From positions 1 through 55,312 of the forward strand of contig JAGPVL010000014.1 in the NCBI GenBank assembly GCA_018067045.1: a stretch of DNA of 55,312 nucleotides, written 5' to 3'. Positions 45,619 through 55,082 of this stretch are shown piece after piece. This stretch comes from Gammaproteobacteria bacterium. Its GTDB lineage: Bacteria; Pseudomonadota; Gammaproteobacteria; Pseudomonadales; Alcanivoracaceae. Position 1 is the first letter of the stretch. Every line of letters starts with the position of its first letter. A program made the translations under genes and the position numbers. The notes under the pieces were generated by a model. The model was not told the origin of the DNA. It saw nothing but the letters and a program-made list of their open reading frames with translations, and searched no databases.

Positions 45619-46530
45619 TTACTTGATATGGGCAAGAATACCATCAAGCTCGTCGAGGCTGTTGTAGCTAATCACCAACTTACCCTTACCGCCCTTCTCT
45701 TGGCGCAACTGAACTGGCGCACCCAACCGATCAGACACATCCGAAAGCAAACGCTTCACATTTGGATCGTCCCGCTCAACCACTTTCGCCGCCGGCTTCT
45801 CTTTGGCGTAATCGCGCACCAACGCTTCCGTTTGGCGAACCGATAAGCCTTTCGCCACAACCGTACGCGCCGCATCAATTTGACTATTGGCACTGAGAGC
45901 CAAGAGCGCGCGCGCATGGCCCATCTCTAGGTCACCGTGCTCGAGCAGCTTTTTGACGTCTTCTTCCAACGAAATCAAACGCAGTAAGTTCGTCACCATG
46001 GCGCGGGACTTGCCGACCGCATCCGCAACCTGTTGATGGGTTAGCTCAAACTCATCTTTCAGACGCGCCAATGCCAGCGCCTCTTCCATCGGATTCAGGT
46101 CTTCGCGCTGAATGTTTTCAATCAGCGCCATCGCAATGGCGGCTTCATCGGACACTTCACGCACGACCGCTGGAATCGTCGCTAACCCAGCCATCTGCGC
46201 GGCTCGCCAGCGACGCTCACCGGCAATAATTTCGTAGCGCTTTTCGCCTAGCGGTCGCACCACGATCGGCTGCATAACGCCTTGCGCTTTGATCGACTCG
46301 GACAATTCTTGCAACGCTTCCGCGGACATATCGCGGCGCGGCTGATAGCGGCCACGCTCAAGCAGCTCTACCGGCAAGCGGCAAAGATCGCCATCCCGTG
46401 GCGCGCCCGGCACCACCGGCTCCGCGCTGTGATTGTCCTCGTTGACGCTAACCTCTCCCTCTGGCGGGCGAGCGTTACTAATCAAGGCGTCGAGTCCGCG
46501 GCTCAATCCACGTTTGCGTTTTGCCGTCAT
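45619..46530 (-). CDS. parB: Chromosome partitioning protein ParB
   Basis: 303 residues. Starting MTAKRKRGLSRGLDALISNA, it shows the CTPase/ParB box (QPRRDMSAEALQELSESIKA, YEIIAGERRWRAAQMAGL), the helix-turn-helix (LTHQQVADAVGKSRAMVTNL) and a C-terminal dimerisation domain. It loads at parS sites near the origin and spreads as a clamp. ATG 46530 has GAGG 8 nt upstream; the frame is open further but that part overlaps parA. I saw no clear parS site (TGTTTCACGTGAAACA-like) in the window. Confidence 0.96.
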   Translation of the reverse strand: MTAKRKRGLSRGLDALISNARPPEGEVSVNEDNHSAEPVVPGAPRDGDLCRLPVELLERGRYQPRRDMSAEALQELSESIKAQGVMQPIVVRPLGEKRYEIIAGERRWRAAQMAGLATIPAVVREVSDEAAIAMALIENIQREDLNPMEEALALARLKDEFELTHQQVADAVGKSRAMVTNLLRLISLEEDVKKLLEHGDLEMGHARALLALSANSQIDAARTVVAKGLSVRQTEALVRDYAKEKPAAKVVERDDPNVKRLLSDVSDRLGAPVQLRQEKGGKGKLVISYNSLDELDGILAHIK

Positions 46531-46552
46531 TTTGGTTCCCTCAAAAACAGTT

Positions 46553-47347
46553 TCAAGCTGGTGTCGCTTCCGTACCCAGCGCTTGTTCGCGACGCAAAAT
46601 CTCACCAGCCAGCGCGAGATAACTGATCGCACCACGGGACTTAGCGTCATACGCAATGATTGGCGCGCCATGAGAAGGCGCTTCCGCCAAGCGAACATTA
46701 CGCGGAATAATGGTGCGATAAACTTTATCGCCGAAATGGGTAATTAGCTGATTCGATACATCATTGGACAAGCTATTGCGCGGATCATACATGGTACGCA
46801 GCAGGCCTCCGATGTGCAGCTTTGGATTCAACACCGAACGAATTTTTTCGATTGTATTCAACAGCGCAGTCAAACCTTCCAACGCATAGTATTCACACTG
46901 AATCGGCACGATAACGGAATCGGCAGCAGTCAATGAATTGACCGTCAACATGTTCAACGACGGCGGGCAATCGATCAAAATAAAATCGTACTTTGATTTA
47001 ATTCTTGCCAAGGCGTTACGCAGCCGAAACTCTTTCATTTTCATATCAAGCAGCTGCACTTCTGCAGCGGTTAAGTCACCGTTCGCAACGATTAAATCGA
47101 AGCCGCTCGCTTCCGGTGTTTTAACAATGGCCTCTTCAATTGGGCATTCATCAATCAGGACATCGTAAATGGTGCGCTCGGCGGTGTGCTTATCAACACC
47201 CGAACCAGACGTTGCGTTGCCCTGAGGATCGATGTCGATTAACAGCACTCTCTTTTTGGTCGCCGCTAACGACGCGGCCAAATTGACGCTAGACGTGGTT
47301 TTGCCGACACCGCCTTTCTGGTTAGCCACTGCGAACACGGTCGTCAC
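46553..47347 (-). CDS. parA: Chromosome partitioning ATPase ParA (Soj)
   Basis: 264 residues with the deviant Walker A motif KGGVGKTTSSVNLA, the A' segment VLLIDIDPQGNAT and Walker B FILIDCPPSLN. It is the short chromosomal type without an N-terminal helix-turn-helix. It forms nucleoid-bound ATP dimers that move ParB-parS complexes. It lies 22 nt before parB and 3 nt after rsmG. Confidence 0.97.
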   Translation of the reverse strand: MTTVFAVANQKGGVGKTTSSVNLAASLAATKKRVLLIDIDPQGNATSGSGVDKHTAERTIYDVLIDECPIEEAIVKTPEASGFDLIVANGDLTAAEVQLLDMKMKEFRLRNALARIKSKYDFILIDCPPSLNMLTVNSLTAADSVIVPIQCEYYALEGLTALLNTIEKIRSVLNPKLHIGGLLRTMYDPRNSLSNDVSNQLITHFGDKVYRTIIPRNVRLAEAPSHGAPIIAYDAKSRGAISYLALAGEILRREQALGTEATPA

Positions 47348-47350
47348 TGT

Positions 47351-47971
47351 CTATTCTCCTTCTCGCGTCAGGACTAGCAGCTGACGTTGTTCGTCCAAAA
47401 AGGGCACCGTTAATGCGTGCCGTTGAGCACACCATGGTGCCGGAAGCCCTGCCATTTCAATATCCGTTAACGCGCCCTTCAGCGCTAAAATTCTTCCACC
47501 CGGGGCGACACACTCCGCCACCATCGAAATAATATCCGGCAACGATGCGAACGCTCGCATAACCACTTGGGGGAAAGCACTACGGTACTGTTCCACGCGC
47601 GACTGTACAACCGTCGCGTTGACCAAACCCAGCTCAAGTATTGCCTGCTTCACAAAACGGGTTTTCTTGCCGTTGCTATCGAGCATGGTCACCGATAACG
47701 CGGGGTGAGCAATCGCCAACGGCACACCCGGCAATCCTGCGCCAGTACCAATGTCGAGCAGCTCACCTTCGCCAACCCACGGCAGCATCGCCAATGAATC
47801 AAGCAAATGGCGCACCACCATTTCTTCTGGCTCGCGAACGGACGTTAAGTTGAACGCTTTATTCCAACGCTGTAGTAACGATACGTATTTCAAAAGCTGT
47901 TGCTGCTGTGCTTCGGACAGCGACAAATCAAGGGCGCTGACGCCCTCGCGAAGAAGTTGTTCTGGGCTCAT
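47351..47971 (-). CDS. rsmG: 16S rRNA m7G527 methyltransferase RsmG (GidB)
   Basis: 206 residues with the SAM-binding motif LLDIGTGAGLPGVPLAIAHP and the upstream FNLTSVREPEEMVVRHLLDS typical of the family. It methylates G527 of 16S rRNA; loss gives low-level streptomycin resistance in other bacteria. Its start shares one base with the mnmG stop (TAATG), so the two are coupled. Confidence 0.97.
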   Translation of the reverse strand: MSPEQLLREGVSALDLSLSEAQQQQLLKYVSLLQRWNKAFNLTSVREPEEMVVRHLLDSLAMLPWVGEGELLDIGTGAGLPGVPLAIAHPALSVTMLDSNGKKTRFVKQAILELGLVNATVVQSRVEQYRSAFPQVVMRAFASLPDIISMVAECVAPGGRILALKGALTDIEMAGLPAPWCAQRHALTVPFLDEQRQLLVLTREGE

Positions 47972-49857
47972 TAAACCGTTGCCTGTCTTGCTGCGCTATG
48001 CTTCTTTAAATAAATTAACAGCAACGAAATCGCCGCAGGCGTCATGCCCTGAATGCGCTGCGCCTGCCCTAACGTTTCCGGTCGAATGTCTGAAAGCTTT
48101 TGCCGCAACTCGTTCGACAAGCCTTTCACGGTAGCGTAATCGAAACCTTGCGGCAGCACGGTGTCTTCACTGCCACGCAAACGTTCAATCTCGATGGCCT
48201 GACGATCAATATAACCAGCGTATTTCGCCAGTATCTGAACCTGCTCTGCCACCGCTGGCGCTTCCGCCAACAACCCCGTCGCCGCCATTAACATGGGATA
48301 ATCCAGCTCCGGCCGACGAAGCAAATCAAGCAAGTTGTATTCATGGGTTAAGGGTTTTTCAATTAACGCATTCACCTTGGTTGCTTGTTCAGTACCAGGG
48401 CGTACCCACGTTTCTTTTAGGCGAGCAGTTTCCCGTACAACCCCTTCGCGCTTGTCACAAAATACCCGCCAGCGTTCATCATCAACCAAGCCTAACTCAC
48501 GGCCTTTTTCGGTCAGGCGCATATCCGCATTGTCTTCGCGCAGCAGCAAACGATATTCCGCACGACTGGTGAACATACGATACGGCTCACGGGTGCCAAG
48601 CGTTATTAAGTCGTCAACCAAAACGCCGATGTAGGCCTCTTCACGACGCGGATGCCAAGACTCTTTGTCTTGTGCGCGCAGCGCAGCATTGATGCCGGCC
48701 AGCAAACCTTGGGCGCCCGCTTCTTCATAGCCTGTTGTGCCGTTAATTTGTCCGGCAAAAAACAACCCCGGCATATGCTTTGTTTCAAGCGAATGTTGTA
48801 AATCTTGCGGGTTAAAATAATCGTATTCGATGGCATAACCCGGACGAGTAATATGCGCATTTTCAAAGCCACGAATTGACCGCACCGCCGCCAACTGAAT
48901 ATCAAACGGCAACGATGTTGAGATGCCATTCGGGTACAACTCGTGGGTGGTCAAACCTTCTGGCTCAACAAAAATCTGATGGCTGTTTTTGTCGGCGTAA
49001 CGATTAACTTTATCTTCAATTGACGGGCAATAACGCGGCCCCGTACCTTCGATCACACCGGTAAACATCGGTGAGCGTTCAAAGCCGGAACGAATAATAT
49101 CGTGGGTCTTTTCATTGGTGTGAGTGATGTAACAACACACCTGCTGAGGATGCTCGGCAACATTGCCTACGTAACTCATCACCGGCAGAGGCTGATCGCC
49201 CCACTGTTCTTCCATCACGGAAAAATCGACGCTCTTGCCATCGATACGCGGTGGCGTACCGGTCTTTAAGCGGTCAACGCGAAACGGCAATTCACGCAGG
49301 CGTTTCGCCAGCGCAATAGAAGGCGGGTCACCGGCACGACCGCCGCTGTGATTATCCATACCAATATGAATCACGCCGCCGAGAAAGGTCCCTGCCGTCA
49401 ACACCACAGAAGGTGCGCGAAAGCTCAGACCCATATTCGTCACGGCACCAACACAAACACCGCCTTCAACAATGAGGTCATCCACCGCCTGCTGAAAAAT
49501 GGTCAGGTTCGGCTGGTTTTCCAACATGGTGCGAATCGCCGACTTATACAAAATGCGGTCGGCCTGAGCGCGGGTTGCACGAACCGCCGGGCCTTTGCGG
49601 GCATTAAGCACTCGAAACTGAATACCGCCGAGATCCGTCGCCCGCGCCATGGCGCCGCCCATCGCATCAATTTCTTTGACCAGATGGCTCTTACCGATGC
49701 CCCCAATCGCTGGGTTGCAACTCATTTGCCCAAGCGTCTCGATATTGTGTGTTAGCAACAGGGTTTGCACACCCATTCGGGCAGCCGCCAGCGCGGCTTC
49801 AGTGCCGGCATGACCGCCACCAATGACGATGACATCGAAACGTTTTGGGAAATCCAT
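47971..49857 (-). CDS. mnmG: tRNA uridine 5-carboxymethylaminomethyl modification enzyme MnmG (GidA)
   Basis: 628 residues. The FAD-binding motif [19 protein letters not shown] is at the N-terminus. GidA signatures [20 protein letters not shown] and [18 protein letters not shown] follow, with a C-terminal helical domain ([15 protein letters not shown]) that binds MnmE. With MnmE it modifies the wobble uridine of several tRNAs. I choose ATG 49857 ([15 protein letters not shown]); an ATG at 49893 would add 12 residues. A perfect 14-bp palindrome lies 8 nt before the start. Confidence 0.97.
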   Translation of the reverse strand: MDFPKRFDVIVIGGGHAGTEAALAAARMGVQTLLLTHNIETLGQMSCNPAIGGIGKSHLVKEIDAMGGAMARATDLGGIQFRVLNARKGPAVRATRAQADRILYKSAIRTMLENQPNLTIFQQAVDDLIVEGGVCVGAVTNMGLSFRAPSVVLTAGTFLGGVIHIGMDNHSGGRAGDPPSIALAKRLRELPFRVDRLKTGTPPRIDGKSVDFSVMEEQWGDQPLPVMSYVGNVAEHPQQVCCYITHTNEKTHDIIRSGFERSPMFTGVIEGTGPRYCPSIEDKVNRYADKNSHQIFVEPEGLTTHELYPNGISTSLPFDIQLAAVRSIRGFENAHITRPGYAIEYDYFNPQDLQHSLETKHMPGLFFAGQINGTTGYEEAGAQGLLAGINAALRAQDKESWHPRREEAYIGVLVDDLITLGTREPYRMFTSRAEYRLLLREDNADMRLTEKGRELGLVDDERWRVFCDKREGVVRETARLKETWVRPGTEQATKVNALIEKPLTHEYNLLDLLRRPELDYPMLMAATGLLAEAPAVAEQVQILAKYAGYIDRQAIEIERLRGSEDTVLPQGFDYATVKGLSNELRQKLSDIRPETLGQAQRIQGMTPAAISLLLIYLKKHSAARQATV

Positions 49858-49865
49858 GGTCGACC

Positions 49866-49879
49866 CACTATATATAGTG
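49866..49879. promoter_or_regulatory. 14-bp palindrome just upstream of mnmG
   Basis: CACTATATATAGTG is a perfect palindrome ending 8 nt before the mnmG ATG. It contains TATA elements that could act as a -10, or it could form a small hairpin over the ribosome-binding region. Its role is unknown. The remaining gap to nhaP2 (49880-50136) holds one DnaA-box match, TTATTCACA at 50005-50013. Confidence 0.35.
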
Positions 49880-50136
49880 TGCGCTGGGTACATCAGGCAC
49901 TAATTTGCTCAGTTTTTGAGCAGGCCGCGTAGTATAAGCTGCAGGCGGGGAAAATAAAGACCAATCGGCGGTTGCGAGCGCTTAACCGGCATGCGCTAAT
50001 CACTTTATTCACACACGCTTTATCATGCGGGCGCCTCAGGACGACATTTAGGACGGCCTAGAGACATCTTCGGGCAATGGGTCGCGACACGATCGCTGAG
50101 CCCCTTTAGAACCAACTTTTCGGGTAATCACACACT

Positions 50137-51834
50137 GTGACGTCACTCAACTTTTTACTGCTGATAGGCGCAAGCCTGTTGTTTGTCGGCTTACTACTCG
50201 GCTCGCTGAGCGTGCGCTTTGGCGTACCGTCATTGCTGATGTTTTTATTGGTCGGCATGTTTGCCGGTGAGGACGGCCCGCTCGGACTGGAGTTTAGCAA
50301 TCTTGAGACCGGCTATCTGGTCAGTAACATTGCCCTTGCGGTGATCTTGCTCGATGGCGGCATGCGCACACGCCTCGCCACCTTTCGCATTGGTTTACAG
50401 CCTGCACTCACATTGGCGACACTGGGCGTGGCACTCACCGCCGGCTTGGTCGGCGCCTTCGCCACCTGGCTGCTCGACCTCGACTGGCGCCTCGGCTTGC
50501 TACTCGGCGGCATCATTGGCTCCACCGACGCCGCCGCAGTATTCAATGTGATTCAAGGCGCCGGCTTACGCCTGAACGAACGCGTCGCCAGCACACTGGA
50601 AATCGAATCCGGTCTGAACGACCCCATGGCCATCTTTATTACCGTGCTATTAATCCAGCTGCTGCTCAATCCCGACAGCCTATCTGCCACGGAAAGCGCA
50701 ATCGCCCTTGTTCGTCAGTTTGGTATTGGCGCAATCCTCGGCGTCGCGGCGGGCGCAGTGCTGGCAGAGCTGCTACTGCGCCTACGTAGCAACGAAGGAC
50801 TGTATGCGCTGCTGTTATGTTCCGGCGGCGCATCCCTGTTTGCCCTGACCGGCGAACTCGGCGGCAGCGGATTTTTAGCGGTCTATTTAGCAGGGGTGAT
50901 CGCCGGGAACCGGGGCGGCGGCGTTGGCGACAATGTCTTGCGAAGCATGGACAGCCTTGCGTGGCTGGCACAATCCGGCATGTTCTTACTGCTCGGTCTA
51001 CTGGTCACACCGTCTGCACTGAACGACCACGGCGGCTACGCCTTACTCATCGCGCTCTTCCTAATCTTTCTCGCCCGCCCACTCGCGGTCTGGTTATGCC
51101 TGCTACCCTTCCCGTTCAGTTGGCGCGAAAAATTCTTTGTGTCATGGACCGGCCTGCGCGGCGCCGTGCCCATTGTCCTCGCGATGTTTCCCTTACTGGC
51201 CGGCATTGAACAAACCCGCCTACTGTTCGACGTCACCTTTGTCGTCGTGCTCGCCTCTTTGCTCATTCAAGGCACCAGCATGGGCGCTATCGCACGCTGG
51301 CTCCGCGTCGCCCTACCGGCGAGCACAGAACCGCTGCAAGTCACCGCCTTCAGCGGCAGTAAAGATCAATACTTGATGCAATTTCGCGTCGCCGACGGCG
51401 CACGCGTCACCAACGACAAATTCAGTGAAATAAACAACAACGACTTCCAAGCCATTTTGGTTCTGCGTGACAACAAAGCACAGCCCCTTGATGAACAACT
51501 GCGCATCCAACCCAACGACCGCATCACCTGGCTCACCTCACTAGCTGAAAAAGAACGCCTAGCGGATATGTGCCAATCCATCACGCCATCAATCAAACGC
51601 TTCTACGGCGACTTCACCGTGCGTGGCGACGTACTCGTCACCGATGTGCTCGCCGCCTATGGCGTAGGACATAGCGATCCAATCCAACCCACGCTGACTG
51701 TCAGCCAACTCTTTCAACGACGCGCAGGCCGACCGGTAATCGGCGACACCCTAATGATTGGCGGATTACGTTTACGCGTGCGCGCAGTTCAAGGGAAAGA
51801 GGTCTTGCAGGTGGGGATTCGGTTGCCGCGTTAG
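50137..51834 (+). CDS. nhaP2: K+/H+ antiporter, NhaP2/CvrA family
   Basis: 565 residues. Residues 1-395 form the CPA1 antiporter core of about twelve helices, with LLVGMFAGEDGPLGLEF, GGIIGSTDAAAVFNVIQGAG and the acidic pair in ESGLNDPMAIFIT. The cytoplasmic tail has an RCK_C-like domain (about 400-480) and a CorC/HlyC-type transporter-associated domain (about 485-565), the NhaP2 arrangement. It exports K+ in exchange for protons. It starts at GTG with only a weak ribosome site. It is divergent from mnmG. Confidence 0.92.
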   Translation: MTSLNFLLLIGASLLFVGLLLGSLSVRFGVPSLLMFLLVGMFAGEDGPLGLEFSNLETGYLVSNIALAVILLDGGMRTRLATFRIGLQPALTLATLGVALTAGLVGAFATWLLDLDWRLGLLLGGIIGSTDAAAVFNVIQGAGLRLNERVASTLEIESGLNDPMAIFITVLLIQLLLNPDSLSATESAIALVRQFGIGAILGVAAGAVLAELLLRLRSNEGLYALLLCSGGASLFALTGELGGSGFLAVYLAGVIAGNRGGGVGDNVLRSMDSLAWLAQSGMFLLLGLLVTPSALNDHGGYALLIALFLIFLARPLAVWLCLLPFPFSWREKFFVSWTGLRGAVPIVLAMFPLLAGIEQTRLLFDVTFVVVLASLLIQGTSMGAIARWLRVALPASTEPLQVTAFSGSKDQYLMQFRVADGARVTNDKFSEINNNDFQAILVLRDNKAQPLDEQLRIQPNDRITWLTSLAEKERLADMCQSITPSIKRFYGDFTVRGDVLVTDVLAAYGVGHSDPIQPTLTVSQLFQRRAGRPVIGDTLMIGGLRLRVRAVQGKEVLQVGIRLPR

Positions 51835-51988
51835 GTTGGGGCTTTCCCAACACCAGCACTATGCACCCGACGAGTTAAAGAGGGCGGCATGAAAACTTAA
51901 TAAGCTGCTACAGTATGTAAACACAGCCGTGACACCGACTACCCATCCGTGTCTAAATTGGCCAATACGTCAATGAGAGGGCTCCCCC

Positions 51989-52213
51989 ATGGATCTTCAA
52001 AAAATAGAAAACGAGGCGCTCCATCTCCCTAAAGAGGAGCGAGCACTACTGGTTCAGCGACTAGTCTTGAGCTTGGAGTCTCCCTCAGAAGAAGAACTTA
52101 AATCTGATTGGTTGCTTGAAGCACGACGGAGAGCAGACGAACTTGATAACGGCTCAACTCAGGCCGTGTCGGGTGACGATGTTGTAAAAAAGGCTAGAGC
52201 ACTGATTAAGTGA
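51989..52213 (+). CDS. Addiction-module antitoxin, unstable-antitoxin family
   Basis: 74 residues with the pattern of putative addiction-module components: ENEALHLPKEERALLVQRLV, SLESPSEEELKSDWLLEARR and RADELDNG, the typical helix-turn-helix-like antitoxin. Its stop overlaps the toxin start by 4 nt (GTGA). Such proteins neutralise a ParE/RelE-type partner. Confidence 0.85.
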   Translation: MDLQKIENEALHLPKEERALLVQRLVLSLESPSEEELKSDWLLEARRRADELDNGSTQAVSGDDVVKKARALIK

Positions 52214-52503
52214 ATTATTCTTTTCACCCGGCAGCGGAAGCCGAGTTTCTTGAAGCCGTAGGTTATTATGAATCGAAGGTTCCAGGATTGGGTGGCGCTT
52301 TGATAGAGGAATTTGAGGCCCTGGCCAAACTAATTAGCGAATCACCAAAAGCTTGGCAAGTTGCACTTCAGCCAGCTATTCGCAGAGCGCCACTTCATCG
52401 ATTTCCGTTATCGATCGTTTACAGATCAGTAACCGGCGACTTCCAAATTTTAGCAATCGCTCATGGCCGGCGGCGGCCTCAGTACTGGCTTGACAGATGT
52501 TAA
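52210..52503 (+). CDS. Type II toxin, RelE/ParE family
   Basis: 97 residues. YSFHPAAEAEFLEAVGYYES begins the ParE helical hairpin, and the C-terminal strands include APLHRFPLSIVYRSVTGDF and AIAHGRRRPQYW, close to the active-site region of the family. It starts at GTG within the antitoxin stop. The sequence differs clearly from the ParE-like gene at 10518, so the two are separate acquisitions. Confidence 0.86.
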   Translation: MNYSFHPAAEAEFLEAVGYYESKVPGLGGALIEEFEALAKLISESPKAWQVALQPAIRRAPLHRFPLSIVYRSVTGDFQILAIAHGRRRPQYWLDRC

Positions 52504-52632
52504 CGATTTACTGCAAAGGACATGACTGTCCCGAGCTTCGAGAAGTTAGACGTTGAAATAAAAATTGGCTTGCCAAGTCGGCAGCACCTCAAGAATGGTT
52601 TTTGATTCCGTTGCTTGTTATTGGGAGAGTAA

Positions 52633-54780
52633 ATGAGTAATACCAACGCGTTGATGAATTTAAGCGGTGCGATGGATTTGATAAAGAAGTCATCAAACCT
52701 ATTGACGCCAATCTTCGAAGCAATTACTAATTCCTTGGAGTCCCTTACTCAGCGCTCATCAAGCGCAGAATATTCTATTGTCGTTACTTTATTTTACAAA
52801 ATGCTTGTCACTAACGAGAGGCGACTTGAACAAATTAGTTTTGTTGATAATGGGGCAGGATTTAGCGAAGAAAATTACAAACGTTTCTTGGAATTCTTTG
52901 ACAAGAGCAAGGGGTTCCACAATAGAGGAACTGGTCGCCTGCAGTATTTGCATGCTTTTGATCAAATAGAAGTCGACAGTATTTTTGAAGAAAATGATAA
53001 AAAATTTAATCGTAAGCTGAAATGTAATAGTTCAAGCTTTATTTTTGAGGAGTCGTGTGTTGATGTTGATTTAAATGCAGAGATTGAAACAACCGTGCGC
53101 TTGAAGCAGTTTAAAGGTGGCGAGCTTGAGTCAGATTATTATGCTGAGCTTCCGATAGATGAATTGACAACCAGCATTAAGAGACATTTCATTTTACGGT
53201 TTTATCTAGATAGTCAAAAGCCAGAGCTTAAAGTACCTAAAATAACCATTAAGTATACGGTGTCAGGTGAGGAAGAATCCGAAAGGGTGATCCTACCAGA
53301 GAATATACATCAGCCGGAAAAAACAGGATCTATTGCCGTACCATACCACAAGATCATCGATGCAGATGCTGATAGAGCTGAGTGGGCAGCTGTATCCAAT
53401 AAGAAGGAAACAATCCATTGGGCACACTTTGGTATTCCAGAACAAGAATCGATAAGGAATGGTATTTTCCTATGCAGCAAGGATGTACCAGTTCAAAGTA
53501 TTAAATACGATGAAATTTCTAAAGATGATAGCTTTGATGGAAAAAGGTATGTGACAGCATTTTATGGCGACGTACTAGATAATCCTAGCAATGTTAGTCA
53601 CTCAGTTGATCGCTTCACACTTCCAAATCGTAAAGAGAAAGAGCAATTATTCAACAGCAAGGATATGTTCTTTGATACAAGTGGCGAGTATCTTTTTATC
53701 GAGTCGATTGAGGATGAAGTATATAAGTCGATTCCTGGGATTTATGAAGGTGTTATTGATGCGCAAGAAAGGCATCTAAAGGGCATAGCTTCTATTGCAA
53801 AAGCCCACGGCATTCCTATAGAGATTGCATCAGCGGCAAAAATAAGGCTCAGTGATGGTGAGAAAACCATTACAAAGAAGCTCTATAAAGCTCAGTCTGA
53901 AAAGCTGGCTGATCGGGGGTACAAGGCGAAAAAATTGCACGCCTCTCTTAACGAACTAAACCCAGCTAAAGAAGGGTATCAGGAGGATTTACGATCAAAA
54001 GTTGCTGAACTCTCTGATCTTGTCGATTCGCAAAATAAAGAAGAACTGAGTAAGTATGTTATTCGCAGAGAAATGGTTAAGGATGTATTAAAAAAGATTC
54101 TGGATCAGGAGTTGGCCTACCAACAAACTCCAGCTCCGAAAGGTAAAGTAAAAGATAAAGAAGGCCTTATTCATGATCTTATATTTAAAAGGAAAAAGCA
54201 GCATCAGTTAAATGACCTGTGGATTCTGGATGAGGAGTTTTTGCATTTCGAAGGCTGCTCAGACCTTGCGCTTGATCAAATTACATTGCCAGATGGAAGG
54301 CTCCTTCTTAATGATATTAACCCCGAAGTGAAAAGTACGTTTGGGATCAGTTTCAATAAAAGACCGGATGTTTATTTGTTTGCTAATGAAGGAAAGTGCT
54401 TGATTATTGAATTTAAGTCGCCAGATATAGAGATAAGTGATCATATAAATCAGATGACGAAATACTGCACTTTAATAGCGAACTACGGAGTAGTAAAAAC
54501 AACCAAGTTTTACTGCTATCTCATTGGTGAGAAATTTAATCCGCATATTAATCTCGATGGAGATTATTATGAAACTGTTAATGGAGACTGGGTGCGCGAT
54601 GAAAAGCGAATTATGTCTATCTCCAATAACCGAGAGGCAATTGCTTTTCAGCGTTTAGAGCTAGTTCAATTGTCATCTATACATGAGAGAGCACATAGAA
54701 GAAATATGAGCTTTGCTGAACAGCTTGGGCTGCCCGATTTGCTAGCAGACTTAGATCAGCTAGACGAAGAACAGTGTTAG
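52633..54780 (+). CDS. GHKL ATPase with C-terminal PD-(D/E)XK nuclease-like domain; candidate defence protein
   Basis: 715 residues in an AT-rich stretch. The N-terminal 240 residues show a GHKL (Hsp90/MutL-type) ATPase: N-box FEAITNSLE (Glu29, Asn33), motif I VDNGAGFS (Asp72, Gly74, Gly76) and a glycine-rich lid NRGTGR (98-102). A helical, coiled-coil-like middle (about 370-490) follows. The C-terminus has the nuclease-like pattern RPDVYLF...CLIIEFKSP (Asp579, Glu593, Lys595) and then QMTKYCTL (Gln607), as in PD-(D/E)XK enzymes. ATPase-plus-nuclease proteins of this kind are common in antiphage systems. I cannot match it to a named system. GGGAG lies upstream of the ATG. Confidence 0.75.
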   Translation: MSNTNALMNLSGAMDLIKKSSNLLTPIFEAITNSLESLTQRSSSAEYSIVVTLFYKMLVTNERRLEQISFVDNGAGFSEENYKRFLEFFDKSKGFHNRGTGRLQYLHAFDQIEVDSIFEENDKKFNRKLKCNSSSFIFEESCVDVDLNAEIETTVRLKQFKGGELESDYYAELPIDELTTSIKRHFILRFYLDSQKPELKVPKITIKYTVSGEEESERVILPENIHQPEKTGSIAVPYHKIIDADADRAEWAAVSNKKETIHWAHFGIPEQESIRNGIFLCSKDVPVQSIKYDEISKDDSFDGKRYVTAFYGDVLDNPSNVSHSVDRFTLPNRKEKEQLFNSKDMFFDTSGEYLFIESIEDEVYKSIPGIYEGVIDAQERHLKGIASIAKAHGIPIEIASAAKIRLSDGEKTITKKLYKAQSEKLADRGYKAKKLHASLNELNPAKEGYQEDLRSKVAELSDLVDSQNKEELSKYVIRREMVKDVLKKILDQELAYQQTPAPKGKVKDKEGLIHDLIFKRKKQHQLNDLWILDEEFLHFEGCSDLALDQITLPDGRLLLNDINPEVKSTFGISFNKRPDVYLFANEGKCLIIEFKSPDIEISDHINQMTKYCTLIANYGVVKTTKFYCYLIGEKFNPHINLDGDYYETVNGDWVRDEKRIMSISNNREAIAFQRLELVQLSSIHERAHRRNMSFAEQLGLPDLLADLDQLDEEQC

Positions 54781-54787
54781 CTTTTAA

Positions 54788-54949
54788 GAAACGAAAACGG
54801 TATTCATTGATGAATATGGTCGTTTAATTGCCGACCCAGACCATTCAGATGATGAAGGCGCTGTCATTTACTTCACAGCACTGGCCAAAGCGAAAGGTAA
54901 TTCTTATCGAAGTCTAATCAAATTGTATCTTCATAACTATGCTCAATAA
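54788..54949 (+). pseudogene. Start-less ORF remnant after the GHKL gene
   Basis: A 53-codon open frame immediately after an in-frame stop (54785-54787) reads VFIDEYGRLIADPDHSDDEG, then a hydrophobic and basic helix (YFTALAKAKGNSYRSLIKLY). The composition is protein-like, but no ATG, GTG or TTG begins it and I recognise no family. It may be the 3' end of a gene truncated when the AT-rich segment was inserted. It could also be a chance frame. Confidence 0.35.
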
Positions 54950-55014
54950 CATCGTGATCTGAAGACGTAATGGAAATAATGCGCTACTACTTCACCACAG
55001 CTGGAACTATCATC

Positions 55015-55045
55015 AAAAAACGGGCTCATTCAGGCCCGTTTTTTT
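55015..55045. terminator. Bidirectional intrinsic terminator
   Basis: AAAAAACGGGC and GCCCGTTTTTTT surround an 8-nt loop, giving a stem with T-runs on both strands. It lies 37 nt after the FTR1-type gene stop on the minus strand and downstream of the plus-strand AT-rich segment. It marks the right boundary of that segment. The gap 54950-55082 holds nothing else I can name. Confidence 0.85.
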
Positions 55046-55082
55046 ATCTTCCACGCAGCTCACACCACGCTTACTTTTCGCA

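Noticed and set aside
45214-49900. parS site near parB-parA
   Set aside because: I looked for TGTTTCACGTGAAACA-like sequence and saw none; a site may lie outside the window.
49880-50136. Replication origin between mnmG and nhaP2
   Set aside because: Only one DnaA-box match and no AT-rich repeats or box cluster; gene context alone is not enough.
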